NCBI GenBank assembly: GCA_932521025.1
Contig: OW051468.1
Span: forward strand, 9,052,064 to 9,116,063
Length of the DNA: 64,000 nucleotides
Origin: Oscheius onirici
Lineage: Eukaryota; Nematoda; Chromadorea; Rhabditida; Rhabditidae
Reading direction: 5' to 3'
Position 1 is the stretch's first letter, and every line of letters starts with the position of its first letter. Below, one piece after another: positions 54,917 through 64,000 of this stretch. A program made the position numbers and the translations under genes. A model generated the notes under the pieces. The model saw nothing but the letters and a program-made list of their open reading frames with translations. It made no database searches and was not told the origin of the DNA.

Positions 54917-56713
54917 ATGGACATCCACCAGTTCAGTAGCCTGGTTTCCACTCTGGTCAGTCTTCCACTGACTCTACTTGTTCTGGGCAAATTTTTGCCG
55001 ATCCAGAACAAGAGACAGACTTATCTGTACTTTATTGTGGTTCAATGTGTCGTGGACACTATTTTCAGTGCTGCCAACTGTCTGCGATGCTTCGTAGGTC
55101 TGATCCTTTAGTCGAACACGAATTTTTTTATAGAAACTTTTCCTGACGCCGCTTCAGGAGCTCAATCGCTGGCAGATTGCCGTCACCTGCATGCTGTCAA
55201 CACTTATAGTTCTCAATTGGAAAAGGCTGTTTGTTCAGTAAGTTTGAGGTTTGAAGTTTGGGAATCCAGAGTCTTTTATAAAATTTTGTTGCCTCCCATA
55301 AGGGGAAAATGAGTGCACCGAGTAAAAAAGTAAAATTGAGTGGCAAGCCAAAGCATCACTTTTCAAAATTACAGTTGAATCCAAATTGTTTTGTGGTCGT
55401 TCTGAGACTTGAACGAAGAGCTTAGTAAAATACTCTAAATAGCCAGCGAGACCATCGAACGCCTTGACCAGCAATATTTCATGAACATCGTGAGCGAAAT
55501 CCAGTTGGAATTCGCCTTGAGCCACATTGGCAAAGGTCACGTCACTGGCGATGATCATGAGCAGGTTGGCCATTGCTGTCTGAGCAAGTATGTCGAATTG
55601 TTTGATTAAAAACTTGAGTAGAGAGAGAACAGCGTTGGAATTGGTTAGCGTCTTCTCATCCTTTGTCAACGAGAGCTGTTCTCGGCAGAGATGAATGAGA
55701 TAACTAGACGATTTGGTAGCAATATTGTTCAGAGTGACGGCGAACATGAGCAGGAGCCAAGGATTGTTGCACTACGCTTGTCCTTCTGCAATTCCTGAAA
55801 AGTTTAGTTAGTTTTTTTTTAAAGTTTTGTCGCCTCCCATAAGAGAGGCTCTCCAAAAATTAAGTGTACCGCTAAGACAAACCAAATCATTACTTTTCAA
55901 AAGCCCCCGTGCAGATCCCAAGTCTTAAAAATGCTGCCGGAGCGCGCTACGCGCATTTCACCCCGCAGCACAGTAGTATTGTCAAGATCCTCCTTCAATT
56001 TCAGGCTAGGAGAGGGCAAGAAACTGAAGCTCATCGCTTGGCTCGTCATAATTCCGACAAATGTTCTCAACGCAATCTTTCTGTACAAACGCTTTGATTT
56101 CGAATTTTCTCGATCATTATTCACAACAACGTTTGGCAAGTGGCTATCCGAGGTTCGTATCACACTGTTTTACCAAAAAAGCTTGAAGAGCTACTGTCGA
56201 GCGGTGATCACCATCTCCACTCTGGTAATCGAATCTCTCTTGATTCCTTTTACTCTTTATCAAGTCTGGAACATTCCCTCCAATACCAATACACTTTCGG
56301 CGGCAACTTTGAAAGGATGGAAGAAGGTGACCATTGGACTAGCTGGCAAGGTAAGAACATCCTTTCCTAGGGGCAAAAAGAGTCATAGACTGTCTGTCAA
56401 CTGATGTTTGTCATCTATTTAGTCAACTCAATAGTAGTATACAATCAACTACCGAAAGATACACTGGAATATTTGAACAGCTGGATTACTGTAAGTTGCG
56501 AGCACTGCGAAAAAAGAAACTCTTTTTCAGAGAAGTCTTGTCATAGGAATGGTTTATCCGGGAGCTGACGCAATTCTCAACACCTACATGGTCAGCGGTC
56601 TCGTCTTCAGAAAGAAAAACAAGTTCAGCGTCTCCTCAACTCAAGTTTCGAGCCATCAGCGACAGTCTCTGCAATTGACATCCGTCGAAGTTCCACGTCT
56701 GTTCAGCCAGTAA
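54917..56713 (+). CDS. Multi-pass membrane receptor-like protein, tandem copy 2
   Basis: Paralog of the 52655 gene: MDIHQFSSLVSTLVSLPLTL, YLYFIVVQCVVDTIFSAANC, then KLFLTPLQELNRWQIAVTCM (exon at 55134), LGEGKKLKLIAWLVIIPTNV (exon at about 56007), VIESLLIPFTLYQVWNIPSN and TLKGWKKVTIGLAGK, LNSWIT, LVIGMVYPGADAILNTYMVS, end VEVPRLFSQ. Exon borders are the same as in copy 1, so the genes arose by tandem duplication. The intron after LNWKRLFVQ is about 770 bp, compared with about 325 bp in copy 1, and holds an antisense ORF flanked by imperfect direct repeats. Probable chemosensory 7TM receptor of unnamed class. Confidence 0.75.
55235..55747 (-). CDS. Antisense ORF (170 codons) inside the receptor intron
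   Basis: One uninterrupted reading frame, unusually long for this intron-dense genome: MFAVTLNNIATKSSSYLIHL, LIKQFDILAQTAMANLLMII, VAQGEFQLDFAHDVHEILLV and KAFDGLAGYLEYFTKLFVQV. The frame is also open for a few codons upstream (NNPWLLL). The sequence has the look of an alpha-helical (ARM/HEAT-like) fragment, but I do not recognise the source. Its 3' end reads through a ~95-bp repeat (55275-55372) and into the receptor exon, so the last ~45 residues are fortuitous. Likely an inserted exon or retro-fragment of another gene; expression is unknown. Confidence 0.4.
   Translation of the reverse strand: MFAVTLNNIATKSSSYLIHLCREQLSLTKDEKTLTNSNAVLSLLKFLIKQFDILAQTAMANLLMIIASDVTFANVAQGEFQLDFAHDVHEILLVKAFDGLAGYLEYFTKLFVQVSERPQNNLDSTVILKSDALACHSILLFYSVHSFSPYGRQQNFIKDSGFPNFKPQTY
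55275..55372 (+). repeat. Imperfect direct repeat, left copy
   Basis: TTTTGTTGCCTCCCATAAGG ... CATCACTTTTCAAAA. Matches 55812-55903 in the same orientation. Confidence 0.75.
55812..55903 (+). repeat. Imperfect direct repeat, right copy
   Basis: TTTTGTCGCCTCCCATAAGA ... CATTACTTTTCAAAA. Matches 55275-55372. Confidence 0.75.
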
Positions 56714-57492
56714 CTCTTGCTTGAAGTGGAAGACGAGTGATATCGGCGAAATACATACATTTATTAAAATAAACGTATTCTTGGAAAGAACCCAAAGCAA
56801 TAAGTCATCAGTACTGTGCCTCAAAATATACCTGACATTCACGAAATTTCAATTCTGGCAAGAGGAAGTGGTTTTGGAGGACGAAAATAGCGAACATCTC
56901 AGAAAATAGATTGACAATGATTATCGCTGAATTGAGACTTGGAAAAATGTCTGGAAGAAAGGAGACAAGATGGAGAAACGAGATCGTAGCCACGATGGAC
57001 AAATTTTAGATGAGAGTAGCTAAAACAAATTCAGGTAGTTGGATCGCTAATATCAAAGATTTCAGCGGAAAGATTTTTAATCAAATTTCTCCCCCCCCCA
57101 TTATTTTAATATTTTATTATGTATAATATTTAATATGAGAATCGAACTCAACATCAGCCGACAGTGGCAGATTGTCGGTCGAGAGCAACAATCTGTTTTT
57201 GATGGCTCAGGAGCCGGAGGAAGGCGAGGCCATCAGGTCAAACCCGGGATCATTCGATAGCCTTTCCCAGTAGATTTCGGAACATATTGTCAGATCAGCT
57301 TAATCCGTACATGATGCCTTAAATTTAGTAGACCTTTAAAGGAGAAACGAGTCGGGTTGATTTTAAACCAGTAGGCACTTGACCCCAAGCCATTCTTCTT
57401 CCCAGTCCCCAGAGAAAAAAAACTCGAATCAGTGCATCTTCTCGAACTCTCTCCTTATCATTTACTGCCCTCTGTTTCTTATCACTCCCACT
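56714..57492. other. Intergenic gap
   Basis: 3' flank of the receptor gene and promoter side of the SLC35F-type gene. No coding exon is supported. Confidence 0.45.
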
Positions 57493-60400
57493 ATGACCAC
57501 GTCTGGACGAGACGGCTCTTCAAAAGGTGAGTCTGAAGAGAGCTGTAGGCATAGCCTCGCGAAACCCCCTGGGGCGTGATTTGTGAGAGGCCATCATAAG
57601 CTTCTCGCGCGCTAGAGAGAAAGACTATGAGTCGTTTTATCGACTGGCCCTCTCCATGCTAATGTCAGAAGATGTCGTCGGTCCTGTAAGGCTCTTTGGA
57701 CAAGATGTACCGCTCGTCGGGTGCAGGTGGGCGGAGTGACTGCTGCTGTTGAGAGCTCTCTCTCTTTATTAATTGCCTTCCCGACGGGCTTCAGCTCAAT
57801 ATAATTGATTTTTACACGATTTTTACGAGAGTCCTCGAAATGAACTGGACTCGGGCAATGAAATTTGAGTCCTTTTCACGCACCCCGCCTCTTTCTCGAA
57901 ATCTCCGCTCTTTTTCATTTCGTCTCTTTTAAAGTTTTCTTTTTGCGTTAACAAAAGTTTACAGCTTTCTGAGAAACTTTCTTTTTTGTCCTTGTCGCCA
58001 ATTTTATGGCTTCCGATAACCCCTCTGGAAGCGATAATGGAAGAAAAGGGAGATCTTTGGTGGAAACCTTGAAAACCCGGTAGTTTCCCTTGCAAAACAC
58101 TAAAATTTGTCTCCTTCCTCGTTCGTTATTACAACTCTCGGCGGCCTGACAAGCCTCAGTGAGTGACAGGTTTTTATTCTAAATTAGACAACAGGTGCTT
58201 GAAAGAACGTGATCTTCTTCTCAATTTGTGTTTTCTGAAATTTTATCGAAAACTTTGATTTGGGAAAGAATCACCCTTCGAATCTTGGGACTTTTTCAAA
58301 ATCCTCATTTTTTTAGTTCAAGCAAACATTTTCTAGCTTTTCGATGTTCTGCAAAGTTGTAGCACTTGACACGCTCTACAACTTTGATGAGCTTCACAAA
58401 GCTCGAAAATTCATGTCTGAGTTCTAATAATAAGAAAGTTGCCATCGGCTCATTTGCCACAATCTATCAGAAAAAGCTTGTCGTGATCGGCCGCCGCGTG
58501 TCGGCAAAACAGTTGTCTTCCGCCGTTCCTCGGGCGCTCATTTCGATGTAATTCGCCGGGGGCACCTCGACACCCAATAACTCGGTTGCGTGTACAAAGA
58601 CATGTGTTGAAAGGGGGCTCCCGAAGCGGGACAAGAGCCTCTGGGGACCACCCTTTCGGGAAAGAGGAAACAGCTGGACCGCCGACGCTTAGATGGAGAT
58701 GAATAACGGCCACGGAAATAATCCAGCGCCGAGTCGAGTCACCCACAATGGCTAAAGTGCGCAATGCGCTACCTTTTTACTCTTTTGTCCCTGTCCTATA
58801 CCCCGTTTGAATTTGGCGAGAAAATTTGAAGTTTATTTTTCTTCATTAAAGTTTTGTGCTAATAATCCTCCGAAAAGTTTAAAAAGGTGTAAAAAAAAAG
58901 TTATATGAAAATACCAAAACTCTCCTGAGATTCTGGGCAATGCTAAAATGCGCTGGGAAGATCTCAAAGTGCCCTCAACTCTCTAAAAACGATAAACTTG
59001 CAGCCAACTGCTCCTACCACGAGTCCATCTACGGAGGAGAGCGCCGGCCTCTTCTGGCCGCTCAGCGCTCGTACCAAGCCGCCGGACAGATGGTCCAGCC
59101 CGGTCCGAGCTATGCCAACGGTTCCGTGGCGCAACATTCGAGCTTACAAAACAGATCAGTCCAACATCTGCAACAGCATCACTACCAGCAGTTGCCGCCG
59201 GGTGTACAGCCACACAGAAATCCTTTTGCACCGCCTCCTCCAACCAGGTATTTACAGTGTTTTTTTGGTAGTTTATTCGAAGAGTTTTCAGAACAGGACA
59301 AGTACCAGAAGATGATCCCGAAGAGGGCATAAACTGCTCTCCATGTTGTGAGGACGAAAATATTAGGTATGCCTCCCATTTCTGTCTTTTCTTGATCGCC
59401 AGCTAAACTCTGTTCAAAAACTAAATGCTACAGTAACCCAAACGCGTAGGGGGTCTTGCAGGGAAAAGAGTTCTGGATTACTGCAGCATTCTCTTTTGGA
59501 TCGGACTCTGGTCTCTCTAGAAACAAAAGTTCCATTTCCCCTGGTCATAATCCGCTTTCCCCTCTCCACAATTCGATAATTCCTCCAGTAGGTCCGATTT
59601 TTTTTTGGGACGGTGATCAAACAGTGGCTGTTTGTTATCTCTGTCTTCTCAATTCGTCTCTCTTTCCCGATTGCAAAAGCCGCAATCGATCCCGCCCCTC
59701 TAGACCAACATTTTTGAATCAGATGCTGGCCAAAATCGTCAGTCCATGTCGCCTAAAACTGAGGCTCTGATGTCTGTTTCTTTTTCATTTGGTTTTATGG
59801 TTGTTTTCAGTCGAACGGCCAAAGGCTTAGCCTTGGGACAGATTCTGTCACTATGTCTCTGTGGAACGGGAGTCTCGTCGACAATGCTCTCCAACAAGGG
59901 AGTCAATGCGCCGGCAGGTTGGTTCATTTATATTCAACATTTACAATAGAAATTGCCAAGAATTGCCTGTTTGCTTTAAAAAATCTGACCTTACCCAACC
60001 GCTTTTTATCATTTTAACAGTCCAGTTTTTTTTTATGAAAGTTAGTCTTCAAAGATAAGTAACTCGATTTTAGTGTTTTATTATTATTTTTACGTGTCCT
60101 CTCTGTTAGACAAACTGCCCGTCCGGCAAACTAACGTTCCGTGTTCAGTTCGGCCCAAACTTTCGACTGACCAAACGGACTGGAGGAAACTCTGGTTCCA
60201 ATGTCTAACAGAGAGGACACGTTGAATGGCAATTGGAAGGCAACTCTGGTTCCCTAGAAAGAATTCGAACCATTTTCCAATTTCTTGTACTTTGACCACC
60301 CTCAGGACCAATGTGCCTATTTTCGACAGAATACCCCGTCATTTGACGATGACTTGGTATTGAATAAGCCCTACGCCAAAGATCAGACTTTACAAAAAGG

Positions 60401-62092
60401 TGTTTGCTTCATTCGGGGCAAAAGTTTGCTCAACATTTAACCAAAAAAAAAACCTAAAATCTGTCCTAAAAGAAGTTCCATTTTCAGCACAATCCTTTGT
60501 AAACTACTTCCTCCTCTGCTTCGTCTACTGCACTGCTCTGTCCTGTAAAGGCGGCGACGATGGTCTCATTGAGGTTTTGCGGCGTCGATGGTGGAAATAT
60601 CTCCTGCTGGCCATTATCGACGTCGAAGCCAACTACATGATCGTCTACGCCTACCAGTTTACAACACTGACTAGTGTCCAGCTCCTCGATTGTTCAACAA
60701 TTCCAACGGTCATGCTTCTGAGTTGGCTTTTCCTCTCCGTTCGATACATGATCAGTCACATTGTCGGAGTCTGTGTCTGCCTGATCGGAATAGCCTGTCT
60801 GATCTGGGCGGACATTCTCGACGATAAGGGAGCCAGTGGAGGTGAGAATTTTTACCGAGCTTGTTTGAATTCGGCGCGCAAACTTACAGTATCGGAGAGG
60901 ACGATGTTGATCTAAATATACTACGCTAATGGTTTCAAATAAAATGCAAAAAGATTTTGACCAGAGGGTATTTGATCTGGGATTATGTTGATTTGTAATC
61001 GGACTTCTTACCACTTTGCTATTTTGAAAAGCCGGCGCTTCTTTCGGACGCGCTAATGAAGTTAGGGAAGTGCCTAATTCATAGAGATAATGCTCCATTT
61101 TTTTTTAGGAAGTAGCCGAATAGCTGGAGACTTTCTCTGTCTGGGAGGAGCTGTACTGTACGCTATTGCCAATGTATCGGAAGAGTTTCTAGTGAAACAG
61201 TACAGTCGAGTAGAGTACCTGGGAATGGTCGGACTGTTCGGCGTCCTGATCTCTGGAGTACAGATGTAAGTTCAGAGGAAGAATCTTTAAATTTCTCTTA
61301 GGGCGATTCTCGAGCACAAACAATTGGCCGAAATCAACTGGACTATAGGAACAGTCGGCTGTTTTGCTCTCTTCGCCATCTCCATGTTCATTTTCTACTC
61401 TTTGGTGACGGTAGTCCTTCAAAAGACATCCGCCCTGATGTTCAATTTGGCCACTCTGACAGCCGATTTTTATTCTCTTCTATTCGGTATCTTCCTCTTC
61501 AAGGATACTGTAAGTCTTGGCGGGAAAGTAGCTTTACTCCCGACAATCTAAATTTCGGTACTATTAAAAGAAATATCATTTTTCTAGCTCAAGCACACAT
61601 TTTTCAGCTTTGTGATGTCCTGCAAACTCGTAGCATTTGATGAGCTTTACAATTTTGCAGAACATCACAAAGCTAGAAAATGAATGCATGAGCTCTAAAA
61701 ATTAGATTTCTTCCCAAAGTTACCTAAGTTTAGGTGCCTGAAGTAGAAAGGCTCAATTGGCTTAATAATAATCGGCTTTTCAGTTCCATTATCTCTACTT
61801 TGTCTCCTTCATCGTCGTCATCACAGGATCCATAATCTATTCCATTCGTCCAACTCAGGTAATCAGACAGACAGAATCCGACAATAAATCTCTTCAGGTC
61901 CGAGATGCGGATGAACCGCGTCGCGTCTGTCCCTGTCTCTTTGCCTGCTGCTGCTGTTGTAGCTGTTGTTTCGAAGAGACCGACTCCACCGAAGGATCCG
62001 TCCAGATCTCTGCCCCTCCGACAGCCGTCGCTCAAATTCAAAACTGTCCCGTTCATGGTCGACGGGTCGTCGTCGCCGAAACCCGTCAATAG
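57493..62092 (+). CDS. SLC35F-type solute carrier (DUF914 family)
   Basis: Exon 1 (57493-57536, [11 protein letters not shown]) is in phase with exon 2 (59004 on: [20 protein letters not shown], Gln/Pro-rich to [10 protein letters not shown]). Exon 3: [20 protein letters not shown]. Exon 4 (about 59809-59913): [20 protein letters not shown]. Then (about 60488 on) [40 protein letters not shown] and [20 protein letters not shown], the core SLC35F1/F2 signature; about 61110 on [58 protein letters not shown]; and [20 protein letters not shown]. The last exon has a Cys cluster ([18 protein letters not shown]), a likely palmitoylation site, and ends VVVAETRQ. Ten-TM drug/metabolite transporter superfamily; substrate unknown. 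[18 protein letters not shown] exon at 58005 ends in a different phase and may be an alternative or false start. Confidence 0.88.
58305..58430. repeat. Palindromic repeat family B, copy 8
   Basis: ATTTTCTAGCTTTTCGATGT TCTGCAAAGTTGTAG with inverted CTACAACTTTGATGAGC and AAGCTCGAAAATTCATG. In SLC35F intron 1. Confidence 0.8.
60090..60222. mobile_element. Foldback MITE in SLC35F intron
   Basis: CGTGTCCTCTCTGTTAGAC pairs with GTCT AACAGAGAGGACACG; the centre holds GTTCAGTTCGG and other short partners. Confidence 0.75.
61576..61705. repeat. Palindromic repeat family B, copy 9
   Basis: ATTTTTCTAGCTCAAGCACA ... TGTCCTGCAAACTCGTAGCA with inverted CTTTACAATTTTGCAGAACA and AAGCTAGAAAATGAATGC. In SLC35F intron. 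Confidence 0.8.
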
Positions 62093-64000
62093 TTTCCCGT
62101 CCTTTAAAAGCTGTGATCTCGGCTCTTTTTCACTTACTCTTTCTTTCCCTTCTATTGCCTCAAATCCTTACAAACGGGTCCTGAGCACCTCCTGACAGAG
62201 AGCCTTTCTCCATTTTCCCCCATCCACTCACCGTAATTACGGATACTTTCTTTTCTAGGTACTATAATAAAGAGATTTCCTTCGCTGGTCAATCAGTCCC
62301 TCTGTGCCGACCCGTGTTTGTGATTCACTGAGCGGGCATCTCCGCCTGTTTGCCAACAATGGGAGCCGCAAGGGGGTCCCAGAGACGCTCTTTGCAACTG
62401 TTACTTTTAGTTCCGCTAAGTTTTGTTCTTTGGTCGCTTTTTTAAAGAAAAAGTTGTAAAAACTCAGAAGGAGTTGAACTACCTTTTTCTCTTGGAAAAC
62501 CCCTGGCTTCGAATGACAACAAGATGGCAGGTTGACCGGCTTGTTCCCCTATTTGCATACAGATCGATTGAATCCTCAGGGTGGAATTGGGAGAGAAAAT
62601 CGCTATGCTCTCACAATTATCCGCCAGAATCTACCATGACAGGCCGTCTACTTTTGTCCCCCACCACAATGTTGGGACGTGGAGAAGAAACCTCTATTTT
62701 CTAGCTCACTCTTTCATTTTCAAGCTTTCCGATGTTCAGCTAAGTTGTAGTATTTAATGAGCTCTACAAGTTGATAGCAGATCACAAAGCTCGAAAGTGT
62801 AAGCGTGAGTTAGAAAAATGAGATTTATTCTGGAAGTGCAAAAATATGGGGGAGACTTTACGAGACGTGTTCTCCTCCAATCCGCAATTTGAATACAAGA
62901 TAAATCTCCATTCGCAAATTCCATATGTACTGATGGTCCGAGAAGTGAGTCGGTTATCATCTAATCTCATGTTGTCGTGTCTCGTCTCCTCAGTGAGCCT
63001 CCCCTATTTGCACAGTGACACACGGCTGGTGGGGGAGCTCTCTGTGTTTGTCCTTGTGTCCCCTCAGCCCGCGGTTCAGGTCCGAACACCCGAAGGCCTA
63101 ACCTCAATCAATATTCGTACTATTTCTGGCATTCTTGAACTATTTCAATGCCATGACAATGCCGATTTATCCATTTTTCTGGGGTCCTGTCTATCAGTAC
63201 TAATCAACAATATTCACGACAAAAAGTGATTGTTTCATCACTTGCCATGCTTCCTCGAAATTTTGGGCAGAAAACTGTACAATTTCGCGTCAGTTATAGT
63301 TCTGTTCACACGGTCCGATACACTGATTCAACGTCTTTTGTCGTGGGAAGAAGAGACGACAGATTGTTGTCTCCTGTGGCTTTTGGAACTTTTTTTTTCA
63401 TTACTAGTCCAAGATATCTTTTGCTTGTTCACAATTTATTTCTCTTTTTTTGGCTTTGATAACATTTACAGCTGCCACGGCTCCCAAAGCTTCCCTCTAC
63501 AGCATTCTGTTTGTTTGCGTTTTTGTTCAAACGACAAGAGAATCGAGTGGACTTTTTGTGATTTTTCAACACAATCTAATTTTCTCTGATTCCTTTGTGG
63601 AAAACGATTATTATTGATCCACACTCAATTCTTATCTTCCCAGAATATAACCATCTGATCAATCAAGGGCTTCTCAATGATAACAAACAAGCCTGAAAAT
63701 TGCCTTGCTATCACAAAAGTGTCCCGCCTTTTGCCTCAACTCACTCTCATCAACATAGTTTTCTAAACAAATCCAAGCTGATAGACGTGAACTAAGCAGG
63801 AGAACGTCAAAAACATTTCATCACTTTATCATAGAAACCAACTGGACCAGCTACCTGATCCAAAAAGAGCCAGACTTGACAATAAACCAGACCAGAAGCT
63901 CCTGTTCTAAAAGTAGTATATTTCCCTTCTCCTGTCTGCCAGACCGTGACCTCCGATCATGGTCTGCAAATCACCAGAATCCACGTTCCACTAACACTTC
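62093..64000. other. Right-end region without supported gene
   Basis: Several overlapping open frames (62423-62704, 62846-63229, 63226-63589) show no domain or convincing splice sites. A family-B repeat is at 62695. A degenerate dispersed repeat near 63845-63960 (ACCTGATCCAAAAAGAGCC ... GCCAGACCGTGACC) resembles 10650-10745. Confidence 0.45.
62695..62822. repeat. Palindromic repeat family B, copy 10
   Basis: ATTTTCTAGCTCACTCTTTC ... TTCAGCTAAGTTGTAGTATT with inverted CTACAAGTTGATAGCAGATC and AAGCTCGAAAGTGTAAG. Confidence 0.75.

Noticed and set aside
55275..55903. Flanking direct repeats as retrovirus-type LTRs
   Set aside because: They are only ~95 bp and ~70% alike, lack TG...CA ends, and no reverse transcriptase, gag or primer site lies between them.
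62846..63229. 127-codon plus-strand frame as a gene
   Set aside because: No domain, no clear splice partners, and composition like the surrounding non-coding DNA.

Overview
The window looks like a gene-dense piece of a rhabditid-type nematode genome, close in style to Caenorhabditis. Evidence: introns are mostly 38-60 bp with GT donors and TTTCAG acceptors; many small palindromic elements carry the TACTGTAACCC/GGGTTACAGTA ends familiar from Caenorhabditis; nematode serpentine-receptor-like genes are present; and two gene pairs have operon-like spacing of about 100 nt from poly(A) signal to next ATG. No function was confirmed by database search; names come from recognising protein motifs and stitching exons by hand.

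Left part (1-13.5 kb): a decayed elongation-factor-2 copy runs off the left edge on the minus strand. A short unknown plus-strand gene starts exactly at the edge of a palindromic element. Then follows a minus-strand nucleolar pair: a Nopp140/dao-5-like gene whose acidic-repeat exons and their introns are tandemly duplicated, followed about 100 nt after its poly(A) signal by an NHP2 gene. From 13.5 to 7.1 kb a 16-exon minus-strand model, consistent in phase at every junction, ends in a globin domain.

Middle part (13.6-43 kb): a large Ser/Thr mucin-like secreted protein with two Cys-containing N-terminal modules; a possible small secreted peptide; two unrelated multi-pass membrane proteins; a compact RING/RBR-like protein; a TPR protein next to a hAT-like MITE; a large OB-fold, possibly POT1/telomere-binding, protein; a Golgi-type PAP phosphatase (BPNT2/IMPAD1-like) followed by LAS1 in operon-like arrangement; a Ly6/uPAR-type gene nested antisense in a 3.5-kb LAS1 intron; an srsx-like chemoreceptor that may be broken; a poor region of receptor relics; a zinc-finger gene; and a TPR pseudogene paralogous to the gene near 23 kb.

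Right part (43-64 kb): a glycine-rich-domain protein (GRDP/DUF1399 family) with a Cys-Gly-Ala tail, a 45-aa Cys/Gly secreted peptide gene, a tandem pair of related multi-pass membrane receptors (the second holding an antisense ORF between imperfect direct repeats), and an SLC35F-type transporter with a Cys-cluster tail.

At least ten copies of one ~120-bp palindromic repeat and several other foldback elements sit in introns and intergenic gaps. Nucleolar/rRNA functions recur (Nopp140, NHP2, LAS1), with the first two arranged as a likely operon.
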